Shown in pieces: positions 1-8,370 of a stretch of 64,000 nt of DNA; positions within the stretch are counted from its first letter, which is position 1; each line of letters starts with the position of its first letter. Under the pieces are notes generated by a model. That model did not search any database, had not been told where the DNA came from, and saw nothing but the letters and a program-made list of their open reading frames with translations. Source of the stretch: SHYQ01 sp041674525 (lineage in GTDB: Bacteria > Chloroflexota > Dehalococcoidia > UBA2979); the NCBI GenBank assembly GCA_041674525.1, contig JBAYVN010000001.1:1-64000 (forward strand), read 5' to 3'. A program made the translations under genes and the position numbers.

Positions 1-723
1 GAGGACCAACTCGAGGAGATCGTGAACGACACCGTCGCGCGCGGCGGGAACGTGGTCATCCCCTCGTTCGCCGTGGAGCGCACGCAGGAAGTGCTCCTCC
101 ACCTCCGGCGGCTGACGGAGGCGGGGCGCATCCCGCCGCTGGTCACGTTCCTCGACAGCCCCATGGGCACAGCGGTCACGCGGCTCTTCCGGCGATACGC
201 GGCACTGCTGGATCCGGACGTCGCGGCGGGCTTCGGCCGCCACCGGTCGCCGTTCGAGTACCCGACGCTCCACATCGTGGACACGCCGGACGCGTCGAAG
301 GCGATCAACGGGGTGCGGGGGTCGGTGATCATCATCGCGGGGGCGGGGATGTGCAACGGGGGGCGCGTGGTGCATCACCTCGCGCACAACCTCGGGCGCC
401 CCGAGAGCACCGTGGCGATGGTCGGCTACCAGGCCACGGGGACGCTGGGCCGCGACCTGCTGGACGGCCACGACGTGGTCTATCTCTTCGGCGAGCCGCA
501 CCCGGTGCGTGCTCGCATCGCGGAGGTGGCCGCGCTCTCCGCCCACGCCGACCGCGACGAGCTCTGTGCCTGGCTGGAGCGCCTGCCCAACCGGCCCGAG
601 CGCGTGCTGCTGGTGCACGGCGAGGAGAACGCCTCGCGGGCGTTGCGCGACCACCTCGCCGCACGGACCGGCTGGGACGTCTCGGTGCCGGCATACGGCG
701 ACGTGATCGCGCTCGGCGAGTGA
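1..723 (+). CDS. beta-CASP metallo-beta-lactamase nuclease, C-terminal part (5' end outside window)
   Basis: The frame is open from the first base, so the gene starts upstream; 240 residues are visible. They match the second half of bacterial CPSF/RNase J-like proteins: a beta-CASP domain with the VIPSFAVERTQEVL stretch (about residues 19-32), the I(I)AGAGMCNGGRVVHHL segment typical of the family, and the C-terminal ALSAHADRDEL motif (metal-binding His) followed by the VLLVHGEE strand of the RMMBL domain. Family members hydrolyse RNA (or DNA) using two zinc ions held by an N-terminal HxHxDH motif, which lies outside the window, so catalytic competence cannot be confirmed here. An RNA-processing role is known for the family; the exact substrate is unknown. 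The downstream gene follows after a 70 bp gap on the same strand. Confidence 0.85.
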   Translation, partial: EDQLEEIVNDTVARGGNVVIPSFAVERTQEVLLHLRRLTEAGRIPPLVTFLDSPMGTAVTRLFRRYAALLDPDVAAGFGRHRSPFEYPTLHIVDTPDASKAINGVRGSVIIIAGAGMCNGGRVVHHLAHNLGRPESTVAMVGYQATGTLGRDLLDGHDVVYLFGEPHPVRARIAEVAALSAHADRDELCAWLERLPNRPERVLLVHGEENASRALRDHLAARTGWDVSVPAYGDVIALGE

Positions 724-793
724 TTCGTGGTCTCCGGCGGCGGCGCGCTCGCGTACGGAGGGGCCGCGTTCGCGGCAGGCAACCAGCGGCAGG

Positions 794-1912
794 ATGACGG
801 ATGATGTCCGAGGAACCACGGGAGCGAGTGCCGGAGGTCAGGTGCTGACAGGGTGGTTGACCGCCGCCAGGGAGCTGCTGAGCGAGCACATGCTCCTCGC
901 CGTCGCCATCGTGATCTTCGTCGAGGAGCTCGGCATCCCGTTGCTGGTCCCCGGCGACATCCTCATGATCCTCGCGGGAATCGAGGTCGCGCGCGGCCAC
1001 GCATCGCTGCCGCAGGTGCTGCTGATCGAGGAGGCCGCGACGGTTGCGGGGGCGACGTTGCTGTTCCTGCTGTCGCGCCGCATCGGACGCCCCGCGCTCA
1101 TGCGTTTCGGGCGGTACGTGGGCATGGACCACCAGCGCGTCGAGGTGGCGGAGGAGCGCCTGCGGCACTACCAGTTCCGGGCGGTGGTGGTCGGACGGCT
1201 CGTGCCCGGGTTGCGGGTCGTGATCGTGATCGCGGCGGGGCTCGCGGGCCTGGACTCCCGACGGTTCGTGCCCGCGCTGGCGCTGGGCGCGTTCGTGTAC
1301 CTGCTCGGCAACACGCTGCTGGGGATGTACGCGGGCGAAGCGGCGATCGAGTTCATCGATCGCCTCGCGATCCCCGTGTCCGCCGGGATCTCGATCGTCG
1401 CGCTCGGCTTCCTCGCGCTGGGCCTGCGCGCGGCGAGCCGTTCGAAGCGGCTGGCCCCGCCGATCGCCTCCACGGAGTTCAGCGGGCTGGTCGCGGGGCT
1501 CGTCGCCGCCATCGCGGCACTGCTCGCGTCGACGGTGGTGCGTGGCTTCCTGCTGGTGGGGGCGCGGCTGCTGCAGAGCACGCCCGCGGCCCCGGTGAAC
1601 ACCGGGCGGCTGATCGGGCTGCTGCTCAACTGGCCCGGCTTCCTCGTCTTCGCGCTGATCATCGCCGTCGCGGTCCCGGTGCTCGGGCTGCGGGACCGCC
1701 CGCTCCCGGTGCGGCTGGTGGTCACGGTGGTCGTGCCGTTCCTGCTGACGATGCTCTTCGTAAACCCGACGCTGGCAGGGCGCGCCCTCGGGTGGGGCAC
1801 CGGTGCGCACCTCACGTCCGCGGCGATCGCCCTGGCCCGATGGGGCACCTTCGCCGCCACCCTGGAGTACCTCCACCGCCTGATGTTCGAGGATCGCCGC
1901 GAGCGCGCATAA
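794..1912 (+). CDS. DedA family (SNARE-associated/VTT) membrane protein with extra C-terminal membrane domain
   Basis: This 372-residue membrane protein carries the DedA/VTT signature: the EELGIPLLVPGDILMILAG segment around residues 38-56, then a gly-rich reentrant region with conserved arginines (GRLVPGLRVVI, about 134-144). DedA proteins are thought to flip or transport undecaprenyl phosphate or phospholipids across the cytoplasmic membrane. Unlike the usual ~200-residue DedA, this one has a second hydrophobic half (about residues 230-350, four likely helices) of unknown role. Start is uncertain: ATG 794 has no spaced Shine-Dalgarno, while an in-frame GTG at 842 has GGAGG 4 nt upstream and would give a more typical N-terminus. 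An uppS gene lies 4 kb away, a loose link to lipid-carrier metabolism. Confidence 0.82.
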   Translation: MTDDVRGTTGASAGGQVLTGWLTAARELLSEHMLLAVAIVIFVEELGIPLLVPGDILMILAGIEVARGHASLPQVLLIEEAATVAGATLLFLLSRRIGRPALMRFGRYVGMDHQRVEVAEERLRHYQFRAVVVGRLVPGLRVVIVIAAGLAGLDSRRFVPALALGAFVYLLGNTLLGMYAGEAAIEFIDRLAIPVSAGISIVALGFLALGLRAASRSKRLAPPIASTEFSGLVAGLVAAIAALLASTVVRGFLLVGARLLQSTPAAPVNTGRLIGLLLNWPGFLVFALIIAVAVPVLGLRDRPLPVRLVVTVVVPFLLTMLFVNPTLAGRALGWGTGAHLTSAAIALARWGTFAATLEYLHRLMFEDRRERA

Positions 1913-1913
1913 T
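1886..1913 (+). promoter_or_regulatory. possible promoter for putA
   Basis: TTCGAG (1886-1891), a 16 bp spacer and CATAAT (1908-1913) overlap the last codons of the DedA gene, about 35 bp before the putA ATG. CATAAT is an unusually AT-rich hexamer for this sequence. Judged by eye only. Confidence 0.3.
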
Positions 1914-1948
1914 CGGCACGCACGATCCGCACACGATCGAGGCGAGCG

Positions 1949-4900
1949 ATGACGACACCCGCGATGCCGGACGGAGCAGCGATCGAAGCACGGACGCAGG
2001 TCCTCGGGCGTGCGCTCATCGATCGCGCGGCGCAGTACCGCCCGGCGGCGGGCGAGCGCATCGAGGACTGGCTGCTCACCCACGCCGTCGCCGACGATCG
2101 CTTCCGCAGCCGCCTGCTCCGGTACATGGACGTGCTCGCCTCGCTGGACTACGACGCCGGTGGGGCCGAGGCCAAGCGCCTGGCGCGCGAGTACTTCGCC
2201 GGGGACTTCCCGGCGCTGCCTCGCCCGCTGCGCTGGCTGCTCCGCGTCGCACGCGACGAGCACCTGCCCGCGCCAGTGGTGGGCGAGGCGGCGCACCGAT
2301 CGGCGTCGCTCTTCGCGAGCCGCTTCATCACGCCCCCGGGCGACGAGACCATCCGCGCGACCCTGGCCTACCTGGAGGCCCACGACCGCGCTCCCTCGTT
2401 CGATCTCCTCGGCGAGGCCGTGCTCTCCGAGCACGAGGCCGCCGCATACACGGAGCGGTACCTGGCGCTGATCGCGCGGCTCGCGCCGCACCCGGCGGCG
2501 CGCCGGCGCACGCCCGGGGGGCTCGCCACGCTGCAACTGTCGCTCAAGCTCTCGTCCCTGACGCACCGCTTCACGCCGGTGGACCCGGAGGGCTCTGCGG
2601 CTCGGGTGAGCCCGGCGCTGGAGACGATCGCGCGGGCGGCGCGCGATGCCGGCATCGGCCTGACGGTCGACATGGAGCAGTACGAGCTGCGCGACCTGGC
2701 GTGGGAGACATTCCGGCAGGTGTTCGCTCGCGGGGGACCGCTGGGCGACTGGGGCGATGCCGGGATCGTGGTGCAGGGCTACCTGCGCGATGCCGAGGCG
2801 CAGGCGGAGGCGCTGGTGCGGTTCGCCGGCGAGCGCGGGACGCCCGTCCACGTGCGGCTGGTGAAGGGCGCGTACTGGGACTACGAGCGCATGATCGCCT
2901 CGGCGAACCGCTGGCCGCCGCCGGTGCATACCGCGAAGGCCGACACCGACGCGCAGTTCGAGCGGCTGCTCGGCACGCTCACCACCGCGTACCCCGACGT
3001 CCGCCTCGCGGTCGCGAGCCACAACCTGCGGTCGCACGCCGTGGCCGAGGCGATCGCGGAGAGCGCGGGGCTGCCCGCGGGCGGCGTGGAGCACCAGACG
3101 CTCTTCCGCACTGCCGAGGGCACAAGCCGCGCGCTGGCCGCCATGGGCTGGCCCACGCGCGACTACGTCCCGGTGGGGGAGCTGCTGCCGGGCATGGCGT
3201 ACCTCGTGCGGCGCGTGCTGGAGAACTCGTCACAGGCGGGGTTCCTGCTGCAGAGCCGCAGCGGCGCATCGCCGGAGACCCTGCTCCGGCCGCCGCGCGC
3301 CATCGACGATCCAGCCGCCGTGGCGCCGGAATCCGCGCCGTTCGCGCGTACACCCTCCGCCCGCTGGTTCGACCCGGCGTTCCGCGCCGCCTTCGAGGAC
3401 GCGCTCACCGGCACGCGAGCCGCGTGGGGCGCGTCCTTCCCGCTGGTCGTGGGCGGGCAATCGGTGGCGGGCGCCGCCGTCGACATCCACAGCCCGTCCG
3501 AGCCCGGCGGCCCGCCCGTGGGGACCGCAACGTTCGCGGACGCCGCCACTGCCCTGCGCGCCGCGGCCGTCGCGCGCGCCGCGGCTCCCGCGTGGGCCGC
3601 AACGCCGGTGTCCCGGCGCGCCGAAATCCTGCACCGGGCTGCCGATCTGCTCGAGGAGCGCGGCCACACGTTCGCCGCGTGGATCGTGCACGAGGGCGGA
3701 CGCGATCGCGCGGACGCGTGGGGCGAGGTGGAGGAGGCCGCGGACTTCCTGCGCTGTTACGCGGTGGAAGCGGAGCGGCTCTTCGCCCTCGGCGGCGCGC
3801 GCCTCGCGCCGCGCGGGGTGGTGGCCGTCATCCCGCCGTGGAACTTCTCGCTGTCGATCCCCTGCGGCATGACGGCGGCTGCGCTGGCGTGCGGCAACAC
3901 GGTGGTGCTGAAGCCGGCGAAGCAGACGCCGCTGATCGCGCACCGGCTGATCGCACTGCTGCACGAGGCGGGCGTGCCCCTCGATGCGGCGATCGCGCTG
4001 CCGGGCGCCGGTGACGTGGCGGGGCAGGCGCTGGTGGACGGCGAAGACGTCGCGATGATCGCGTTCACCGGATCGCGCGCCGTCGGCACCCGGCTGCACG
4101 AGGCTGTGTCGCGCGTGCCGCCGCGCGATGGCGTGGTCAAGGCGCTGGTCGCGGAGATGGGCGGGAAGAACCCCGTGCTGGTCTTCGCCGACGCCGATCT
4201 GGACGAGGCGGTCGCGGGGATCATCCGCTCCGCCTTCGGTCATGCGAACCAGAAGTGCTCGGCCGCGTCGCGCATCCTCGTCGCCGCGCCGGTGTACGAG
4301 CGGCTGCGCGAGCGCCTGGTGGAGGCGGCGCGATCGCTGATCCGCGGTCGCGCGGACGAGGCGGCCACGGAGCTGAACCCGGTGATCGACGCCGAGGCGC
4401 TGGAGCGACTGCGCACCGCCGCCGCGACCGCGCGCGCCGAGTGCACCGTGCTGCTCGATGCGTTCGATCCGCCGCCGAGGACGCTGCAACCCGGCCCCCT
4501 GATCGTCGAGCTCCCGGCGGCACGCGCGCTCACCGCCCGCACCGCGACCGAGGAGCTCTTCGGACCCATCCTCGTGCTGATCCCGTTCCATGACGAGGGC
4601 GACGCGTACCGCATCGCGAACGGCACAGGGTACGCGCTGACGTCCGGGGTGTTCTCGCGCAGTCCGCTGAACGTGGAGCGCGCCGCGCGCGCGATCGAGG
4701 CGGGGCACGTCTACGTGAACCGCGCCACCACGGGCGCACGCGTGGGCATCGAGCCGTTCGGAGGGATGTACCTCTCGGGCACCGGCCCGAAGGCCGGGCA
4801 CGGCGACTACCTGTGGGCGTTCACGCGTCGCCTGGACGTCCCCGCCGGCGCCGCCGTCGAGGCGGACATGGAAGCAGCGGAGGGTGCGCCGCCGGGCGCG

Positions 4901-5563
4901 GTCCTCGCGGAGGCGGCAGCGGGCCTCGCCCGCTGGGACGCACCGCTCGAGGAGCGCATCGCCACCATTGAGCGCGCGGTGGTGCTCCTCGGGCAGCGCA
5001 ACGATGATCGTGCGATCCCGTTGTTTGCCGTGGCGCAGGCCGCGCGCCGCGAGCTGGTCCCCCATCCCACGCTGCCGGTCGCCGGGCAGCACACGGAGAT
5101 GCGCTACGACGTCCCGCGTGGCCTGGGCGTGGTACATGCCCGCGGCCAGCAGGCCGCGTGGTGGCTCGGCGCGACGCTGGCGGCAGGGAACGCCGCGCTG
5201 GTCGTGGCCTCGCCGGATCTCGCGGCGGTCGCCGCCGCGCTCGTGGAGGCGGGCGCGCCGTCGCACGTCCTGAGGGCCGCCGGCGGCGGCTCGACGGCGG
5301 TGCTGGAGGCGGCCGCGCTGCCGGGGATCACCTTCGCCGCGACCGATGCGGGCCCCGCGACCGAGCGCCGCCTGTACGGCGTGCTCGGTCCCACGAGGCC
5401 GTCCGAACGATCGCTGCGCGCACTCATCTCAACCCTCGACGGGCCGCAGCCGGGAGAGCCGGGCTTCGTGCGGCGCTTCTCGTGGTCGAAGGTCGTGGCC
5501 ATACGCACCCTGCGCCACGGCGCCGAGTTGGGGCTCGAGGCGAGCGCTCCGGCCGAGGGATAG
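1949..5563 (+). CDS. putA: bifunctional proline dehydrogenase / L-glutamate gamma-semialdehyde dehydrogenase (PutA)
   Basis: A 1204-residue fused enzyme for proline catabolism. Proline is oxidised to P5C by an FAD proline dehydrogenase barrel (about residues 30-440; SLKLSSLTHRF, LVKGAYWDYE and the ASHNLRSHA strand). The semialdehyde is then oxidised to glutamate by an NAD-dependent aldehyde dehydrogenase domain (about 480-970). That domain shows PWNFSLSIPCG, FTGSRAVGTRL, the general base Glu736 in EMGGKNPV and the nucleophile Cys770 in NQKCSAAS. There is no N-terminal ribbon-helix-helix DNA-binding domain, so it should not act as a repressor. The last ~220 residues look like the C-terminal aldehyde-dehydrogenase-like domain found in long PutA proteins (types B/C), without catalytic residues. 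The ATG at 1949 has only a weak gaggcgagcg ribosome site. It converges with the next gene across only 11 bp. Confidence 0.93.
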   Translation: MTTPAMPDGAAIEARTQVLGRALIDRAAQYRPAAGERIEDWLLTHAVADDRFRSRLLRYMDVLASLDYDAGGAEAKRLAREYFAGDFPALPRPLRWLLRVARDEHLPAPVVGEAAHRSASLFASRFITPPGDETIRATLAYLEAHDRAPSFDLLGEAVLSEHEAAAYTERYLALIARLAPHPAARRRTPGGLATLQLSLKLSSLTHRFTPVDPEGSAARVSPALETIARAARDAGIGLTVDMEQYELRDLAWETFRQVFARGGPLGDWGDAGIVVQGYLRDAEAQAEALVRFAGERGTPVHVRLVKGAYWDYERMIASANRWPPPVHTAKADTDAQFERLLGTLTTAYPDVRLAVASHNLRSHAVAEAIAESAGLPAGGVEHQTLFRTAEGTSRALAAMGWPTRDYVPVGELLPGMAYLVRRVLENSSQAGFLLQSRSGASPETLLRPPRAIDDPAAVAPESAPFARTPSARWFDPAFRAAFEDALTGTRAAWGASFPLVVGGQSVAGAAVDIHSPSEPGGPPVGTATFADAATALRAAAVARAAAPAWAATPVSRRAEILHRAADLLEERGHTFAAWIVHEGGRDRADAWGEVEEAADFLRCYAVEAERLFALGGARLAPRGVVAVIPPWNFSLSIPCGMTAAALACGNTVVLKPAKQTPLIAHRLIALLHEAGVPLDAAIALPGAGDVAGQALVDGEDVAMIAFTGSRAVGTRLHEAVSRVPPRDGVVKALVAEMGGKNPVLVFADADLDEAVAGIIRSAFGHANQKCSAASRILVAAPVYERLRERLVEAARSLIRGRADEAATELNPVIDAEALERLRTAAATARAECTVLLDAFDPPPRTLQPGPLIVELPAARALTARTATEELFGPILVLIPFHDEGDAYRIANGTGYALTSGVFSRSPLNVERAARAIEAGHVYVNRATTGARVGIEPFGGMYLSGTGPKAGHGDYLWAFTRRLDVPAGAAVEADMEAAEGAPPGAVLAEAAAGLARWDAPLEERIATIERAVVLLGQRNDDRAIPLFAVAQAARRELVPHPTLPVAGQHTEMRYDVPRGLGVVHARGQQAAWWLGATLAAGNAALVVASPDLAAVAAALVEAGAPSHVLRAAGGGSTAVLEAAALPGITFAATDAGPATERRLYGVLGPTRPSERSLRALISTLDGPQPGEPGFVRRFSWSKVVAIRTLRHGAELGLEASAPAEG

Positions 5564-5574
5564 ACCGGGCCGCT

Positions 5575-6030
5575 CTACTCTGCACGCCCCTTGTGAAGTT
5601 CGTGCCCGCGCCGGGCCTCCAGGCGCCCGAGCGCGCGCCCGCGCGTGGGATCGGGATCAGGCACGATGCCGTACGCCTCGCGCCCCTCGTGGCCTCCCGG
5701 CAGGTACTCCGTGATGGGCAGCCCCTCCTGGTTCACGAAGAGCATGCAGTGACAGTACTTGTACCGCTGCATCTCGTCGCAGGCGCAGATCCACTCGCTG
5801 GACCTCGCCTCCTGTGACTTGTCCTCGTAGAAGTTGCACGGGCAGAGCGGGCGGCCGAGCTGATCGATGTGGCGTGCGAGACCGATGACCAGGAACTCGG
5901 TGATCTCGGGATGCGGATGCAGTGACGTGCCGCTCTTCTCGGCGAATGCGCGCACGTACCTCCACATTCGTTGCAGGCTCGCGTTCGTCGCCCGCTCGCG
6001 ATCCGCGTCCGTCGGTTCGTCGAGGGGCAT
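5575..6030 (-). CDS. ferredoxin:thioredoxin reductase catalytic subunit-like protein
   Basis: A 151-residue iron-sulfur disulfide reductase. Three Cys-X-Cys motifs, CPC (63,65), CAC (82,84) and CHC (93,95), reproduce exactly the spacing of the plant/cyanobacterial FTR catalytic subunit, in which four cysteines hold a 4Fe-4S cluster and the other two form the redox disulfide. The active-site histidine (His94) is present too. Known family role: passing electrons from ferredoxin to thioredoxin. No variable (FtrA) subunit, thioredoxin or ferredoxin gene is seen nearby, which is usual for non-photosynthetic FTR homologues. The ATG at 6030 was chosen over an in-frame start at 6075 because it has GGAAGGA 5 nt upstream. 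C-terminal residues 120-151 are charged and probably disordered. uppS lies 79 bp upstream on the same strand. Confidence 0.88.
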   Translation of the reverse strand: MPLDEPTDADRERATNASLQRMWRYVRAFAEKSGTSLHPHPEITEFLVIGLARHIDQLGRPLCPCNFYEDKSQEARSSEWICACDEMQRYKYCHCMLFVNQEGLPITEYLPGGHEGREAYGIVPDPDPTRGRALGRLEARRGHELHKGRAE

Positions 6031-6109
6031 GTGCGTCCTTCCCGATGCGGTCCACTCACATGAGCGTTGCGACACCTGCTACCGGAGACCAAGCCCTCCG
6101 CGCCACGCC

Positions 6110-6898
6110 TCAGCGCCCCCGACGGCGCTCCCGGCTCGCGTAGGAGCGCAGCGCGCGCAGGAAGTCGATGCGCCGGAACTCCGGCCAGAAGACGTCGCAG
6201 AAGTAGTACTCGCTGTACGCGCTCTGCCACAGCAGGAACCCGGACAGCCGCAGCTCGCCCGAGGTGCGGATGATGAGATCCGGGTCGGGGATGTCCGGCG
6301 CGTAGAGGTAGCGACTGATCTCATCGGGCTCGAGGTTGCTGACGATGCCTTCGAGCGAGTCGCCGCCGCGAATGCGGTCGGCGATCATGCGGCGCACCGC
6401 GTCAGTGATCTCCTCGCGGCCGCCGTAGCCGATCGCCACCAGCAGCTCGCTGGGCCCCTTGTCCGCCGTGGCCTCCTCGACCCGCTCGATCGCCGCGCGC
6501 GTTGAGTCCGGCAGCAGCTCGCGGCGGCCGACGACGCGTACGCGCCGTTGCCGCGTGCGGTCGGGGTTTCGGCTAAACGACTCCACCTTCTGCTCGATGA
6601 GCCCGAAGATCGCGGCGAGCTCTTCTGGCTGGCGGTTGAGGTTGTCCGTGGAGAGCGCCCACAGCGTGACGATCGGCACGCCGAGGTCATCGCACCAGCC
6701 CACGAGCTCCTCGACCTTGTCGGCGCCACGCACGTGACCGTCGGTCAGCTGCGCGTAGCCCATGCGGCGCGCGTACCGGCGATTGCCGTCCAGGATCACG
6801 CCGACGTGGCGCGGCAGGGGGCCGGAACGGATGCGGCGCTCCAGCTGGCGCTCGTAGACGCCGTACAGGAGTTCTCGTATCAACCGGAGCCTCCTCAC
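6110..6898 (-). CDS. uppS: undecaprenyl (polyprenyl) diphosphate synthase, cis-prenyltransferase
   Basis: A 262-residue cytoplasmic enzyme that condenses isopentenyl diphosphate onto farnesyl diphosphate in cis, making the C55 carrier for peptidoglycan and wall polymers. The signature VGVILDGNRRYAR is at residues 32-44, with catalytic Asp37. The C-terminal RTSGELRLSGFLLWQSAYSEYYF region (about 211-233) provides the IPP-binding Arg residues and the diphosphate site. The N-terminal ~30 residues are an extra basic helix. The segment EYYFCDVFWPEF matches the usual aromatic C-terminal strand. It is transcribed away from the Gfo/Idh gene and upstream of the FTR-like gene; a shared transcript with the latter is possible but functionally unexplained. 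Confidence 0.95.
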   Translation of the reverse strand: MRRLRLIRELLYGVYERQLERRIRSGPLPRHVGVILDGNRRYARRMGYAQLTDGHVRGADKVEELVGWCDDLGVPIVTLWALSTDNLNRQPEELAAIFGLIEQKVESFSRNPDRTRQRRVRVVGRRELLPDSTRAAIERVEEATADKGPSELLVAIGYGGREEITDAVRRMIADRIRGGDSLEGIVSNLEPDEISRYLYAPDIPDPDLIIRTSGELRLSGFLLWQSAYSEYYFCDVFWPEFRRIDFLRALRSYASRERRRGR

Positions 6899-6987
6899 CC
6901 GCCGTCCGCCTTCAGGGTAACGCCGCCGGGGCTCTGGGCGTTCCCGGCGCGGTTTGTGCGGGCCGGGCGCGGGACGCCGCCGTTGCC

Positions 6988-6993
6988 TATACT
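6988..6993 (+). promoter_or_regulatory. -10 element of the Gfo/Idh gene
   Basis: TATACT lies 36 bp upstream of the ATG at 7030 in an otherwise GC-rich stretch, with no good -35. Ribosome site GAGGGAGAA follows at about 7017-7025. Confidence 0.4.
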
Positions 6994-7029
6994 CCCCACG
7001 CTCCAGGAGAGCGCACGAGGGAGAACGCC

Positions 7030-8136
7030 ATGGCGGGGAAGATTCGCATCGGGATCGTGGGGGCCACGGTGACCCCGGGCGGCAGCGGCTGGGGTGCGAA
7101 CGCCCACGTCCCGGCGCTCCGTGCGCTGCCGGACTACGAACTGAAGGCCGTCTGCACGGCGCACGAGGACACCGCGCGCGCGTCCGCGGCGGCGTTCGGC
7201 GCGGAGCTCGCCTTCCACAACATCGACGACATGGCGGCGCACCCGGACGTGGACCTGGTGGTGGTGTGCGTGCGCGTGCCGTGGCACCGCGAGCTGGTGA
7301 TGGCGGGCCTGCGCGCGGGGAAGCCCGTGTTCTGCGAGTGGCCGCTGGGCGCCAACCTCGCCGAGGCCGAGGAGATGGCGAACTACGCCCGCGAGCGCGG
7401 CGTGCGCACGATCGTCGGCCTGCAGGGGCGCAGTGACCCCGCGGTGCGCTACGCGCGGGACGTGGTAGCGCAGGGACAGATCGGCGAGGTGCTCGCGGCG
7501 AATCTCAGTATCATCGGCGGGGCGGCGCTGGAGCGCGGGGCCGGGCGGCTGTGGCAGCGCGACCGCGCGAACGGCGCGAACACGCTGACGATCGCCGGTG
7601 GCCACGGCATCGACGCGATGTGCACCGTCCTCGGCGAGTTCGCCGAGCTCTCGGCCCGCGCCGTCACGCGCATCAAGACGTGGCGTGACACCGACAACAA
7701 CATCGACGTGCCGGTGGACTCGCCGGATGCCGTGAGCATCGCCGGACGCCTGGAGAGCGGCGCCGAGGTGTCGGTCCAGGTCGCCGCGGTGCCCGTGGGC
7801 GCCAGCGGCACGCGCCTCGAGGTGTACGGGCGCGAGGGGGTGCTGATCCTGCAGAGCGGCGGCGCGCTGTCGACGGGGCCGAACCGCCTGTACCTCGGCC
7901 GGGGCAAGGAGGCGGTCGCCGAGGTCCAGCCCCCCGCCGAGTACGTCGTCACGCCGGAGGGGACCCCGGCCGGGGCGCCGCGCAACGTGGCCCAGGGCTA
8001 CGCGCGCCTCGCGGATGCGTTCACCTCGAGCGGAGCGTTCGAGCCCGACTTCGACCTTGCGGTGACGCGCCACCGCCTGATCGACGCGGTGGAGCGGTCA
8101 TCGGCGGAAGGGCGATCGATCACCCTCGGACGCTAG
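7030..8136 (+). CDS. Gfo/Idh/MocA family NAD(P)-dependent oxidoreductase
   Basis: A 368-residue protein with an N-terminal Rossmann fold (IGIVGATVTPGGSGWGANAHVPAL, about residues 6-30) and the family's CEWPLGANLAEAEEM segment (about 101-115, equivalent to the EKP loop, here with Trp). A C-terminal alpha/beta substrate domain follows, with the GGHGIDAMC stretch (about 193-201). Family members oxidise or reduce hydroxyls of sugars, inositols and related compounds with NAD(P). The substrate here cannot be told from sequence. Compared with typical members the glycine motif is stretched (GATVTPGGSGWG), which is seen in a fungal/actinobacterial subgroup. It is monocistronic: a -10 element lies upstream and a strong terminator follows the stop. 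Confidence 0.85.
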   Translation: MAGKIRIGIVGATVTPGGSGWGANAHVPALRALPDYELKAVCTAHEDTARASAAAFGAELAFHNIDDMAAHPDVDLVVVCVRVPWHRELVMAGLRAGKPVFCEWPLGANLAEAEEMANYARERGVRTIVGLQGRSDPAVRYARDVVAQGQIGEVLAANLSIIGGAALERGAGRLWQRDRANGANTLTIAGGHGIDAMCTVLGEFAELSARAVTRIKTWRDTDNNIDVPVDSPDAVSIAGRLESGAEVSVQVAAVPVGASGTRLEVYGREGVLILQSGGALSTGPNRLYLGRGKEAVAEVQPPAEYVVTPEGTPAGAPRNVAQGYARLADAFTSSGAFEPDFDLAVTRHRLIDAVERSSAEGRSITLGR

Positions 8137-8165
8137 TACCCGACCCGGCTCATGCGATCGACGAA

Positions 8166-8192
8166 GAGCGGGGCGCCTGAGGCGCCCCGCTT
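8166..8192 (+). terminator. rho-independent-type terminator after the Gfo/Idh gene
   Basis: A perfect 10 bp GC-rich stem (8168-8177 with 8181-8190) and a TGA loop, extended by an A-T and a G-T pair. The left side is A-rich (acgaaga) and ttcctgtgt follows. It starts 30 bp after the stop codon at 8136. Confidence 0.8.
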
Positions 8193-8275
8193 CCTGTGTC
8201 TTGAGGCGCCCGCCGTCCCGGCTGCCCGGCGATTTCCGGACGCCTACCGCGCCGTTGGAGAAGTTCCGGCAGTTC

Positions 8276-8310
8276 TTTCACTTGTTGCAGTGGAATTATG
8301 TGTGCTATAC
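8276..8310 (+). promoter_or_regulatory. AT-rich promoter region with inverted repeat
   Basis: TTTCACT (8276-8282), six bases, AGTGGAA (8289-8295): a dyad matching at 6 of 7 positions. It covers TTGTTG (8282-8287), a plausible -35, and is followed 16 bp later by GCTATA/CTATAC (8304-8310), a plausible -10. The dyad sits where a repressor or redox regulator would bind. The gene starts 60 bp downstream. Confidence 0.4.
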
Positions 8311-8370
8311 GTCGGCCGACGGGGGTCGCACGCACGTGGAGCCCGCAACGCACATCGAGGGAGACGGCAC

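Noticed and set aside
332..3094. 920-codon open frame on the minus strand opposite the nuclease, DedA and putA genes
   Set aside because: It is Arg/Ala/Gly/Pro-rich with no recognisable domain, and lies antisense to three well-supported genes. Long open antisense frames are expected at this GC content.
853..4014. 1053-codon open frame on the plus strand in another frame across DedA and putA
   Set aside because: Same reasoning: the composition is low-complexity Arg/Gly/Ala, and the overlapped genes have clear motifs in the correct frame.
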